From Apostichopus californicus (lineage: Eukaryota > Echinodermata > Holothuroidea > Aspidochirotida > Stichopodidae), in the NCBI GenBank assembly GCA_020650975.1, contig JAIPMN010027246.1, forward strand, positions 1 to 24,012: a DNA stretch of 24,012 bases, read 5' to 3'. The translations under genes and the position numbers were made by a program. A model generated the notes under the pieces. It saw only the letters and a program-made list of their open reading frames with translations, was not told the DNA's origin and did not search any database. How positions within the stretch are numbered: position 1 is the stretch's first letter; every line of letters begins with the position of its first letter. Below are positions 1 to 10,022 of this stretch, piece by piece.

Positions 1-1149
1 ATATACTATAACTCGTATGCAAGCTTCTTTGTTTTGAAGTTACGATGTGGCTCGTGTACGTCACTTTTGAAGCGCCCTCAATCCTCAAAGTAACAAAATG
101 GCCGTTGTTGAAATGGGTAAAAAAAAAAAATTGGGAAATTCGCGTAAAATCAGGGAAACTTTATTTTGCTTAGTTATTTCAAAAATGCAATGAGAAAATT
201 ATCCCCTATCGCATGTACACTTAAAAAACCCAGAGTTTATTTCTCCTTTAACAGATTTACTGGTAGATGGTAAGTCACATTCCAGAAGAGATTGCACTAG
301 TAAGCGTCTAAGGATATGATGATTATTTTCAGACTTTGTTATTATCTAATTGTAAAGAAACAATTCCCATCACCTACTATTCTCCAAATATTACATGGTG
401 TTGCAGTATTAGTATACAATATTGGAATAGAAATATTTGGGAAATTTGGATAACAACTGGTATGAATTCTGTTGTTTTTGTCTGTTATTAACTGCTTTAA
501 TATAGCAATTTTTCCATCACGGCATAAGTCATCTGGAGGGAAGAAAGTAAACGTCATGAGTGTGTATACTTTGCAAGTTAATATCAGTAATTTTCGTTTG
601 AGCAACTGAATGTTGCTGTACTGTTTTTTTCAGAGAGAGTTTTATTTTGCTTTGATTCTCTTCTTGTCTTGTTTCGCTGTCTGTAAGAATATTGTGGACA
701 ACCTCCTTTTGGACAACAGTTTTTGTGGGATAGTAGTGCATATAGAGAGTGATTGACTGTAAATGCTGTTCTGGATTTTGGATATTTATCAGAAACACTT
801 GATCAGAATGTGTGTTAATGTTTTCGTAATGTTTGTCTTTGCAATGCTTGGAATTTAAGTACTTGTTGTATCCCTGTGAATTTCTTGTTAATATTGTCAA
901 GTGGTTTTTCACTGCTTAAAATTGTTCTATGTCAAAGTACTTCTTCAGTTGCCTATAAATGATTTCAAGAAGTGACAGGCATGTCTTTTCAACTGGGTTT
1001 TAATTACTGCGAAGTAGTGTGCGGTTTTCTTTCAGAACTGTTTCAGAAATGCCTTCGAAATATATGTTCCAAAGTTTCCTTTTATTTATTAGGATTATTT
1101 GCACTATACTTGGTCCTGATTGTCAGTAATTTTGAACACTTTTCCATGT
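1..1149. other. AT-rich DNA without a convincing gene
   Basis: No recognisable protein domain is present on either strand. An ATG in good context (about 100-102) opens a 31-codon frame that could instead be a first exon ending at GG|GTAAAA. A pyrimidine-rich acceptor (ending at 254) and a GTAAGT donor (270) flank a 15-base segment; this is discussed as a possible microexon. Two longer open frames (529-912 on the - strand, 972-1310 on the +) have low-complexity composition and no family resemblance. Confidence 0.5.
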
Positions 1150-1560
1150 TTTTATTTGTAATATTTTCAGTGCTTTACATATGCTTCGTCAGCGGTTCTT
1201 TTGCTTTATTAGTACTTTCGATATTTGTACCTCTTTTCAGTGCTTGTCATCAATTCTTAGCTCCTTTCAGCAATTTTGATATTTTCTTCAGTACTTTGCA
1301 GCACTTTTGATGCATTAATTTGGAGCAGTTTCAGAGTTTTGGAAAGTATTTTATTTGGAGTCTTTTCAGTGCTTTATATTATGCTTTGTTAGTATGTTTG
1401 ATATTCTTCTAGCTCTTTTCAGCAATTTTTATATGTTCTTCAGTACTTTGCAGCAATTTTGAGCAGTTTTCCGAGTTTTGGTGAGTATTTTATTTGGAGT
1501 ATTTTCAGTGCTTTATATTATGCTTTGTTAGTATTTGTACCGGTTCTTTTGCTTTTCCAG
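1150..1560. repeat. Degenerate minisatellite, unit about 139-152 bp
   Basis: The phrase TTATTTGGAG followed by TTTTCAGTGCTTTATATTATG occurs near 1351 and again near 1490. CAGTACTTTGCAGC occurs at 1289 and 1441, and TTTTCAGTGCTT occurs further upstream. This gives about two and a half diverged units with a period of roughly 139-152 bp. The (+) open frame overlapping its start is a by-product of the repeat. Confidence 0.6.
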
Positions 1561-3224
1561 TATATATGTATGGTTTGAATATGGTATTGTTTAGCAAAAA
1601 TGTTGTACAATCATTACTGTGCTTAATTTACTACTATTCCATTCACCTGAACAATTGATACTTACAATGCTGTATGACTGATGGATGGTTCAAGTGAGGG
1701 TTCAGTTATAATGAGAGTGTTCAACTTCTTGTCCTGTTATCAGTGGATCCAGCAAGGAACTTGAAAAGAATGTAAGTAAAAAAAGAAATATGAATATTTG
1801 GATAGCCAAATTGTTTACACGTAGGAATGGTTGATTGCAAACTTTGCTTGTTCTAAATACAACCGAATACATGTAGGATAGGGTCTAGCGAAATAATAAG
1901 ACTCTCCACTACCCGGATGTTGTCTGTATGAAAAATTGAATGAGTTTTGTGCATCTTATCTAGTTCCTAAAATGATACTATCCTACTGTTACTTAAAAGG
2001 TATAAGCCTAGCCACACCATGAATGTTGTAGTGGAGAATTTGAGGTTGGAAAATTTAGTGAAGTTGTTTACATTGAAGCAAAATGATAGTCTAATCACTT
2101 GGAGAAAATATAAAATGTTACAATATTTTTCTTCAGCCAACATTGCTGGTTGTTTATTCTAAAATTTACATTTCTAAAATTATTTTCTACAGTGGTTGGA
2201 TTCCCCATTTAATTGTGGTCCTCAATCAATTCAATTTTTTTTGGTAATGTTTGGTTCAACTGAAAGTCTGGCAGTGGTACTGTACAAATATAATTATATA
2301 GATTTACATGTTTTCATATATTGAAGTAAAGCAATCATCAAATGTGTAAGTAACATTAGGTGGGATATACAGTACCTTACAAACTCAAAATACAACAGAG
2401 GCCAGGTGTAGGTTTTTAATACTACTTTCAATCGATATTAAGAGGCTACAACAACTTGAACAAGTACAATTAGCCTAGCAATACTAATCAATTTGTAATA
2501 AATTGAAGAAAAAACATCACCATTTTCTTTGGTGAGATGGGGGTTACATTCAGGGGTCAAGGTGTACATGCATACGTAAACTGATCATACTCGTTACAAC
2601 ATAAGTATATTTAACCAATATATGTTTTTTTACAGTAACATAGGCTTCATATATGTAGACCTTACTAAATTTTACAAATGCATATACAGTACTCAATATT
2701 ACTAGCCATTACTTTGAAATTAATAGTAGGGCTATTATAGTCTATACCTATGGTAACCTAGCAAACTACTCATTGTTTAAATTCTAAACAGTCAAATCTT
2801 ACAATATGTTACACAAAGTGATATGCTATACTATAGTACTAGCCTATATGCTGTACATATTTGTATTTATTTTTGGTGGCAAGGGTCTGCAAGCAAGAAA
2901 CTGATCCTACCAATCACAAAGTTAGTCTACACTTACTATCTATTTACAATGAGTATCCAGTATTACATTACCAAAGAAAATAAAGTAACATACCTTTAAT
3001 ACTGTAGCCAAGACTGTCTTCTGTAATAGTAGTGTTGCAATACAAATCTTCTTCAAACTATAAAGCAAAGTCACTGCAAGTCATTAAAGCTGATTGCAAT
3101 ATGTTTCGATCGATCCAGATAGAGTGAAATAATGGTTTTGAATGCTGCAGGCCTGAAATGCTGTTATTAATATTATCTCATTCGGAACTCAGTGTCAAGT
3201 TCAACCAAATATCCTCTGTACCAT
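1561..3224. other. AT-rich intergenic DNA, nothing recognised
   Basis: This is low-GC sequence with stops in all frames, no long open frame, no RNA gene and no clear repeat boundary. It may be intronic or intergenic. Confidence 0.5.
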
Positions 3225-4296
3225 TAAAACCATGCATGCATTCTATCAGTCATCACTGCTGTCCAAAAGTTAAGTTCAATGTTTGGATAAAGCATGAATT
3301 ATCTCACCAGTGGTGGTACCAGCCTAAGTACACAGGGAGGGGGAAGTCAACATAGATTATTGGGGGTGTAAATATCTATTTACCTCACAACGACAAAAGT
3401 TGGCAAATTGTCCAAAGCTGAGGTAATGTTTGGATAAAGCATGGAGTATCACACCAGTGGTGACACTAGCCTAAGTAAACCGGGATCGGGGAGGGGGGGG
3501 GGGGTAACATGGAGGCAACATAGATTCTTGAGGGTGTCAAAATGTATCATTTGGACAACTTTTACGTATCTAACCTCTGAAAATATTGCAATTTTAAACC
3601 TGATTAGAGAAGTTTTAATGAGTACCAGATATGAGTGGGGGGGGGGCAAGGAAGACAATCTGAGGGGACAAGTGACCCCCTACCCCTGTAGAGCCACCAC
3701 TGTATCTCACTATTTCCATGGATAAAGAATTTGAGTCATGTCAGCAGTACCCTGTGTGTTTAGCGTAGGTGCTATGTCGGAGGAGTTATAATGTTGCCTA
3801 TATAAATTATTAAGTGGAAAATGGAAAGGATTTTTATTGGAGCTTGGTATTTGGTCATGTTTACTTTGTCTGTGCTTATTTGCAGATTGATAACATGTAG
3901 AAAATTCATAATTTCACCGTAAAATTAATGTTCATATATTTACTATAGGTGATCTGACCAGCACAAAAATTTATACAAACATTCAAATAACCAAAGAAAG
4001 TAATACAAGTGAAAAGTCACCCCGATGCGGGTCAACTATTAGATTACAATAGCTTTACTCCCAAACTTAATGTCCACCCATGCATGCATTATATCAGCCA
4101 TCACTGCTGATAATAATCTGAAGTGGAGACTGCTGCTTGACCTCTCAAGTACAATAGAGAAAAAAATCTGAAGGGACAAATGACCCTCCCATCCCCCTGT
4201 AGTACCACCACTGTATCTCACTATTTCCATGGATAAAGAAGGTGAGTCATGTCAGCAGTACCCTGTGTGTTTAGCGTAAATGCAATGTCGGAGGAG

Positions 4297-4332
<36 letters not shown>

Positions 4333-4765
4333 CAGTGGAAAATGGAAAGGATATACCTAACCTCTAAAAATATTGGAATTTGAAACCCGATTACATAAAT
4401 TTTGAATGAGTACCGGATCTGAGTGGGGGGTTAGGCGGCAAGGAAAAAAATCCGAGGGAAGAAATGCCCCCCTCCTCCTGTAGTATTTCCATGGATAAAG
4501 AAGTTGAGTCATGTCAGCAGTACCCTGTGTCTTGAGCGTAGGTGCTAGGTCGGAGGAGTTATATAATATTGCCTATATATATTAATAAGTGGAAAATGGA
4601 AAGGATATACCTTACCTCTGAAATTATTGCAATGTTAAACCTGATAAGAGAAATTTGTAATGAGTACCACATCTGAGTGGGGAGGAAGGGGGGGGGGGGG
4701 TTTGAGGGGGCAAGGAAAAACAACTAAGGGGACAAATGCCCTCCTCCCCCTGTAGCTGAAAAATC
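3225..4765. repeat. Nested degenerate tandem repeats with G-runs
   Basis: Several phrases recur. CCATGGATAAAGAA plus GTCATGTCAGCAGTACCCTG occurs near 3715, 4228 and 4490. ACCTCTGAAA..ATTGCAAT..TTAAACC with GAGTACC..GAGTGGGG occurs near 3573, 4360 and 4614. AATGTTTGGATAAAGCATG occurs at 3278 and 3425. CCATGCATGCATT..ATCAG.CATCACTGCTG occurs near 3232 and 4079. Unit spacing is about 250-270 bp in the right half. Homopolymer G tracts lie near 3490, 3640 and 4690. The open frames here are repeat by-products. Confidence 0.7.
4300..4328. repeat. (AT)n microsatellite
   Basis: An uninterrupted TATATA run sits inside the second unit of the tandem repeat. At the equivalent place in the sister units (near 3795 and 4560) the sequence is a short TATA-rich stretch, so the run expanded in this unit only. 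Confidence 0.9.
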
Positions 4766-4772
4766 AACAATG

Positions 4773-5750
4773 TCAAAACTTGCAAGTGGTAGTCTCACTA
4801 GTTATTGCACAAAAGAAAATACATTTTGACCCATAATTGACCTTTGGTGACCTTGGATCACATAACAGTAATTTTAGAAATCGTGCCCCTACTTCATTTA
4901 CAACTTTTCCTATTATATCAGCCATGTCAGACTTTGTGACAAGAAGTTGTTGCAACAATTAGCATAAGTTGGCAGTTGTTTGCACATAAGCAACCTTGAA
5001 TGACCTTGGATAACCTGATGGTTTTTATCCAAAATATTCCCCTAAATGATGTGAAACCTTTCCTAAAATTGTCATGTTCTCCAATGTACATACACAATGT
5101 TATTGTTAATAAGGTATGAAACAAACTTTTGGCCCCTCATAACTTGAGAATCGGGTGTCCGATTGTAAGAAGAGTTGGTTTCCTCTATAGAGCACAAAGA
5201 GCTCTATCATATCAAAATATTGATAATTTTTTTTAGTTTTCCCCTGTATCTCCTAAAATGAGCATATTTTCAAACTTTCACCTTTCGACCTGACGGTCCA
5301 ATGTAGTTTGACGTGCTGATTCCAAAAAGCAACATGAAAAGTCTGTACGACCATGATAACTGTACTTATTACCGAAAAAAACCTTCACCTCGGATAACTA
5401 TTGACATTTTTAATCGGTGAGACGTGAATATAGCATGAAAAGTATAAAAATTAAAACATTTTTTTCTTTGCCCTTTTTCTCCCACCAAAATACTACTTTT
5501 TGAACATTAATTGACCTTTGGTGACCTCGGATCACAGAACCGTTAAGTTTGAAAATATTCCCCTATACCCATTCGCAACTTGTCACAAAATATCATATGA
5601 GTCACACCTTAGGACTGGGTATAGCACTAAATGTCTGAAAATTAACTTTGATCTCATATAACTTCACACACAAAGGTCACCTGGGGTCAACCCATAGACA
5701 TTTTTGATCCGTGAGACGTGAATATAGCATCAAAACTATTAAACTTCCAA
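4773..5750. repeat. DR4-rich interspersed repeat, block I
   Basis: This stretch shares long similarity with 8915-9720. Shared phrases include TTGACCTTTGGTGACC, GGATCAC, CACACAAAGGTCAC, GGGGTCAACCCAT, GACATTTTTGATC and AAATGTCTGAAAATT. Internal sub-repeats are visible: GTGAGACGTGAATATAGCAT occurs near 5417 and 5711. TGACCT half-sites (AGGTCA on the other strand) lie as direct repeats with 4-bp spacers at 4838-4853, 5512-5527 and 5674-5689. No protein is encoded. The class of repeat is not identified. Confidence 0.75.
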
Positions 5751-5752
5751 AA

Positions 5753-5777
5753 GAGGCCATGACATGAAAAATCCAAC
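5753..5777 (+). repeat. Left inverted terminal repeat
   Basis: Reading inward it begins GAGGCCATGACATGAAAA and pairs with 8890-8914 with about four mismatches in 25 positions. Confidence 0.55.
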
Positions 5778-5933
5778 TAATCGAGAGTAACTTCCTCTGA
5801 ATCTATGAGAAAATCTATGTTCAAAACTATTCTCATCACCTTCAAAAACTCAAGGACTAATTAGAAAATAAGGTTTTAATATTCGCATCCGAAAACAGAT
5901 CTATCAGAATGCGATTTGAAAACAAGACAATGA

Positions 5934-5941
5934 TGACGTCA
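5934..5941. promoter_or_regulatory. CRE/ATF palindrome upstream of THAP ORF
   Basis: A full TGACGTCA palindrome lies 158 bp upstream of the THAP ATG, inside the left subterminal arm. It sits in the context ATGACGTCATGTTAGGAACAC, mirrored in the right arm. TGACGTCA is the established consensus of CREB/ATF bZIP factors; use here is inferred. Confidence 0.45.
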
Positions 5942-6099
5942 TGTTAGGAACACAAGTGCCAAGCCCAGACACGTACCGGATGCGCGACGATCTTACCGTC
6001 ACACATACACGCACATTTACACTGTGAGAACAACCAATGTATTATATATTACGCTATATCGTAAGTTTTTTAACAAGATGTGTTAAATATCCGAGAGAA

Positions 6100-6313
6100 A
6101 TGCCTTTCCGCTGTGTTGTTGGGGGCTGCAGTAATGTCATAACCCATGCAATTAGCCTACATCGATGGCCGAAGGACGAAAAAACACGGCGATTATGACC
6201 AAGTTAGTGCAGAACACCAGCGCCGATTTCACTGGGCCTAGCCAGTATACAGCTCCGTATGTAGCGAACACTTCACGGAAGCAGACTACGACCACTTCTT
6301 TGTTATAAAATAA
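6100..6313 (+). pseudogene. THAP-type zinc finger ORF, frameshifted
   Basis: Translation from the ATG at 6100 begins MPFRCVVGGCSN and continues with SLHRWPKDEKTRR, the N-terminal half of a THAP domain. Cysteines 5 and 10 form the C-X4-C pair, and the LHRWP segment carries the conserved proline. A TGA at 6196-6198 ends this frame. The domain resumes in a second frame (TKLVQNTSADF.., about 6198-6255) and then a third (VCSEHFTEADYDHF, about 6257-6310, supplying the C-X2-H pair). Two single-base losses explain the breaks, so the unit is dead or misassembled. THAP domains are sequence-specific DNA-binding modules of P-element-like transposases and of domesticated THAP proteins. Only the DNA-binding part is visible; no downstream catalytic region is recognised. 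The domain call is confident; the origin (transposase versus host factor) is not. Confidence 0.72.
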
Positions 6314-7345
6314 AACAAATGTGCTTTAACGGGTCCACATAAACGAGTCGTTCTTCTGTCAAGTCATCCACATTAAAAACTCCGAAGACCAGATCGGGGA
6401 GGGAGCGCGGCCGAGCACAAGTACTACTAGTATTAGCGTTACTAAACTGAAGTCACCATAGACGAAGATATTTTGCTGTATCATCTAAATTAACACCCCC
6501 TTCATTGCCCTATTGTGTAGTAATAAGCTATGAGGTTAGCTTCAGAAGAGATGGGTTACATCTTCTTGTGAAAAAATCTCAGTGCCCCAATTTATTTCTG
6601 GAATATGCTGGGTCAGTTAGTTATGGCAATAATTTCTTATTGGTATTCCAGGAAAACCAATTTTTTGTTGGGGAGGGAGTGGGTTGATGGGTCAAGATAG
6701 GTAGTTAAAAAGATCATATTCCAAAGGGTGTTTAAATCTCACAGCGATTTATTTTAAACAGTCACAGAGCCAAAAATTCGCACAACGTAGTTGAAATCTT
6801 AAATCATTGAACAAAGTTTATTCAATATCAGTTCTAGACAGTCATTCTGGACAACCTGAACAAGCCTGTGACTAAACCAACATTAACAACAATCATTGTA
6901 TTATATGACATAAAAGTAAAACTGTACTTTCCATAGACATCATTCTTAAATTACACTAATGTAATTTGTGACATCAAAGGAGGTTTAAAGAAAAACGACT
7001 TACATGAAATTTTTCGCTTTAAGCCTACAAAACAGATGCATGTCCATCGCTATCAATCGTGATTATGACAAATTAATTAGAATAAACCAGAAGCAAATAG
7101 AATAAAGCGTAATTTAAACCAAGAAACACTGCACAACGCAAATCGCATGGAACAATGTTACCCACGCACGACGATACGTACAACACTGACGCGCAACGTG
7201 AAACACAGCATGACACGCATTAAAACAATCGAAGACCATTAACAGGGTGTACTGCTGAGTTTCTGAAGATAGATTGTTAAACAAACCACCTGCTGCTGAA
7301 GAAACAAAGTCTAAACATTCAAGAGTTCTGCTGCCTCCATTGGTC
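6314..7345. other. Non-coding interior of the candidate TIR element
   Basis: No domain is recognised on either strand across about 1 kb. Short open frames such as 6505-6687 have no family features. The stretch could be the remnant of a lost transposase region or intron sequence. Confidence 0.4.
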
Positions 7346-7351
7346 TTTATT
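7346..7351 (-). terminator. Polyadenylation signal for the minus-strand P2X7-like gene
   Basis: AATAAA on the - strand lies about 255 bases downstream of the stop codon at 7606. It is plausible as the 3' end of the split gene, although AATAAA is common by chance in DNA of this composition. Confidence 0.3.
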
Positions 7352-7605
7352 ATGACTTTCTGCCAAATATCATTGGTGATATGGATATATTGGCTTCCAG
7401 ATTAAGGTACAAAGCAAACACGTCTGGGAGGTAAATGCTCCTAAAAAGGTCAATGCCCGTTCCCTTATGCACATATTATATGACATCACGGTCACGCCAA
7501 TACTTGTGTCCAAATGCTTCAAAACATGCCTTTTCTTTCATTGTTGATGTTGGGTCCGGAAAATAACCATTTCATCCTTAATTAAAAGTCTTGAATTTCA
7601 ATATA

Positions 7606-8623
7606 TCAACACTGAGGGAACCCTGACGAATTGATAATCCAACACAATCGTAGAATAGAAATGGTGTTTCTGGAGGGATTTCTCAACCAAGGCTTCCTAT
7701 ACAATGAGTTTTCTCCTGGCAACTTGAATCCAGTGTAATGACCATTGGCTGGAAACTCACTTCTGATCCTTTGAACTGCACATGATGGTAGCACAACCCT
7801 CACGTGTCTTGCTAGGAACCCCCAGTACCATTGAACCTGTTGACCGTAGGCTATGAATCTGTACTGCCTGGAAAAAAAATTATGAAAGTTCAAAATGTAT
7901 TAATGTTGGCCCATGATGTCGACAATAACAAGCAGGGATACAATGTACAGTTATGGTGACATTTGTTGTGAATTTACACCTTCCATGTTTCATGAAACAT
8001 TCTTTTGTTTCAGACAATTGATTTGCAAAACTCCAGGCCAAAGTACTATCCTAGTAATAATGAGTATGAAATAACACATATGCCTACCTAGCATGGCTGC
8101 ATAATGCAACTTACATCCCCGAGCCAAACTTTCAGTATGCAACCAACACTACTAGTACTACTACTATATAGTAGTACTAAGCACCATACTGTACATGTAT
8201 GAATACATAGCCAACACACTGTACATATGGGTTGTAAGTCACCGTAACACAACGCACAATACGGTTTAGGGAGTTCCGCGAATTCCAACAACACATGCAC
8301 AAAATGGACTGGATTTTGTTTTTAAATGCTTCGTTAATAAATTCTTACCACGTTGTATGTTCCTTGCAATAGTTCCGAACGGGTTTCTTCTTCGATATGT
8401 TGTGGAGCTTCAATTTCGGCTCGTTTAACAGGCTCGAACTGATACGGTTCTAACACCTCAGGTCCACCCTCAACGTTCGGTTCAATATTGGCATGATCAT
8501 CGCCTTCACTCTCTGCTTCAAATATGAGAAAGTGCACTCTAATTACAGCCCAATTTCACTGCCTGGTCAAGAACCACTATCACTTTGAACTTCGGTTGCC
8601 GCATTTGGTTCTAAATCTGACAT
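7606..8623 (-). pseudogene. P2X7 ballast-domain-like split gene, incomplete
   Basis: The last exon (7867 to 7606) encodes RFIAYGQQVQWYWGFLARHV followed by RVVLPSCAVQRIRSEFP and HYTGFKLP. This matches the C-terminal cytoplasmic 'ballast' region of P2X7 receptors and its many stand-alone relatives in invertebrates and fish. In P2X7 this region binds zinc and guanine nucleotide. The exon is preceded on its strand by a long T-run ending CCAG, a strong splice acceptor. The first exon (8623 to 8349) starts MSDLEPNAATEVQSDSGS and contains the family motif EPYQFEP. It ends at a GTG|GTAAGA donor, but a TGA at 8567-8569 splits it. The usual central cysteine-rich part (W-C-x-C-G-x-C type) is not found between the exons, and exon phases (0 and 2) do not join, so a middle exon seems lost. 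There are no channel segments; it is not a P2X receptor. The family is confident, function unknown. Confidence 0.72.
8154..8178. repeat. Perfect 10-bp hairpin in the P2X7-like intron
   Basis: AGTACTACTA at 8154-8163 is the exact reverse complement of TAGTAGTACT at 8169-8178, with a 5-base loop. It lies between the two recognised exons. Confidence 0.7.
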
Positions 8624-8725
8624 TCCACTGGAAATTTCGATCTGATATCGCGCAGACTTGTTATCGATTGTTTTGTGTATTTATGAACACTTGTCGTACT
8701 GTAAGTATGATTCGTGTTCATAACA

Positions 8726-8733
8726 TGACGTCA
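8726..8733. promoter_or_regulatory. CRE/ATF palindrome upstream of the P2X7-like gene
   Basis: TGACGTCA lies about 103 bp upstream of the first ATG (8623, - strand). It is in the mirrored context of the site at 5934-5941, inside the right subterminal arm. Confidence 0.45.
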
Positions 8734-8889
8734 TGAGATTAGGAAAATTTTCAGGCGAACGAACTTTTCAAGCCCGAAGAGGGTAAATTAAATCTCAATT
8801 TTCGAAGGGAAAAATCTAATTTTTAACTGGCAGAATGGTTCATATATGTTCTAGAGAGCATGATTAGATGGATCCAAAAAAAACAGGAC

Positions 8890-8914
8890 GTTGAAATTTT
8901 CGTGTCATGGCCAC
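8890..8914 (-). repeat. Right inverted terminal repeat
   Basis: Read on the - strand it begins GTGGCCATGACACGAAAA and pairs with 5753-5777. Confidence 0.55.
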
Positions 8915-9720
8915 TTTAAATGACCTTTGGTGACCTTGGATCACATTGGATCACACCTTGGATCACCTTGGCACTGGGAGTTATTGCATTAAATGTCTGA
9001 AAATTGACTTTGACCTTGTAGAAATTCACACACAAAGCTCACCCGGGTGTCAACCCATTGACATTTTTGATCGGAAGGTACCTCTGATATCCAAATCTAG
9101 CATCAAAACCAAACATTTTCTTTTTCGCCCGTTTTCTCCCAAAATTAGCACATTTTTTAGTAATGTGACCTTTGCCCTTTTGACCTTGGTTTTGGATGTA
9201 GTTTGATCTCGTGATTTAGAAAATCAACACGACAAGTCTGTACAGCCATCCTAACTCCGACCGAAAAATGTCACCCCTTATAACTTCCCACACAAAGGTC
9301 ACACGGGGTCAACCTATTGACATTTATGATCAGAAGGTACCTTTGACATGAAAACTGTAAAAATCCCCAAAACACTTAAAGGTCACCAGAGGTCAAATTG
9401 AGGTCAAGGGTCACCCAGATGCGGGTCGACAATTCGTTCTCAAGTTATCGCAAAAATACTATTTTTTTAAACATTAATTGACCTTTGGTGACCTTGGATC
9501 ACATGATTGTTCAGTTTCAAAATGTTCCCCTAACCAGTTCACAACTTGTCCCAAAATATCAACCTTGTCGCACATTGGCACTGGGAGTTATTGCACTTTT
9601 AATATTTTGGGGTTTTGGCCTCTGACCTTTGGTGACCTTCACAGGCACCAAAAACAATAGGGCACACCTTCTCACTATGGCGGATCTATATACGAAGTTT
9701 GAGTTAAGTCCAACTTTTCC
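8915..9720. repeat. DR4-rich interspersed repeat, block II
   Basis: This is a second block of the repeat at 4773-5750. TGACCT-TTGG-TGACCT occurs at 8921-8936, 9479-9494 and 9623-9638. AGGTCA-CACG-GGGTCA occurs at 9296-9311. At 9380-9413 four half-sites follow one another with spacers of 4, 5 and 1 bp. CCAAGGTCA-type extended half-sites occur on the reverse strand at 8931 and 9489. Open frames here (for example 8946-9206) are repeat sequence and not genes. Confidence 0.75.
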
Positions 9721-9757
9721 TTGTTGAGTTACAGTGTACCCGAACAAGTGTCACATA

Positions 9758-9786
9758 GACACACACACGCATACACACACACGCAA
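9758..9786. repeat. (CA)n-like microsatellite
   Basis: An interrupted ACACAC run lies just outside the right edge of DR4 block II. Confidence 0.85.
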
Positions 9787-10022
9787 GCCATTGGAGGACA
9801 TTGATAAGGGACCATCTTTCGAGGACACTTATGTTAGGGATGAAGTAGCCTTAAAACAAAGAAACACGTTTTACTTTGTCATTCACCAGTCATCTATAAC
9901 TTCTTGGAAACCATCTGTCGTTTATGCTTTGAAGTGACATCTTCTATACATTATATCCGGTTGTTCTATGCATCTAAAGACGTTCTGCGTATATCCATAA
10001 CTGTTAGTCATTAGAAAACAAT
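9787..10022. other. No gene recognised
   Basis: Short open frames only, with no domain or repeat family seen. Confidence 0.4.

Larger units (their letters stand above)
5753..8914. mobile_element. Candidate TIR element carrying THAP and P2X7-ballast-like coding DNA
   Basis: The ends are inverted copies of each other: GAGGCCATGACATGAAAA at the left and, reading inward on the other strand, GTGGCCATGACACGAAAA at the right. Both then continue through a similar T/C-CAAC. About 190 bp further in, a second match surrounds ATGACGTCATGTTA.GAACAC in both arms; the DNA between is diverged. The outside flanks are the two DR4-repeat blocks. Joined together (..CCAAAA / CACTTTAAA..), they resemble the sister unit at 9365-9382 (CCCCAAAACACTTAAAGG), which supports insertion into an existing repeat. 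No clean target-site duplication is seen; a TTAA lies 2 bp outside the right end but 10 bp outside the left. No DDE transposase is recognised inside, so the unit would be non-autonomous or broken. THAP-bearing DNA transposons include the P and Kolobok superfamilies; assignment is open. Confidence 0.5.

Noticed and set aside
529-912. 127-codon open frame on the minus strand
   Set aside because: Composition is biased to Asn/Gln/Lys/Thr as expected of AT-rich non-coding DNA. There is no domain, no start context and no splice partner.
972-1310. 112-codon open frame with many Phe/Leu/Val residues, resembling membrane segments
   Set aside because: It overlaps the TTTTCAG-rich minisatellite. The hydrophobic translation comes from the T-rich repeat.
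3441-3725. 94-codon open frame with Gly-rich stretch
   Set aside because: It lies wholly in the degenerate tandem repeat, and the glycines come from the poly-G tract.
7330-7545. Minus-strand frame reading CFEAFGHKYWRDRDVI then YVHKGTGIDLFRSIYLPDVF
   Set aside because: It looks protein-like but is interrupted by a stop. It matches no family I can name and lies in what would be the 3'UTR of the P2X7-like gene. A remnant exon cannot be excluded.
7606-8623. A true P2X receptor channel gene
   Set aside because: No transmembrane segments or extracellular cysteine-rich ectodomain are present; only the ballast-like intracellular region and a short acidic N-terminal exon are seen.
8946-9206. 86-codon open frame in the DR4 repeat
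   Set aside because: The sequence is repeated non-coding DNA with equivalents at 5512-5750 that are not open.
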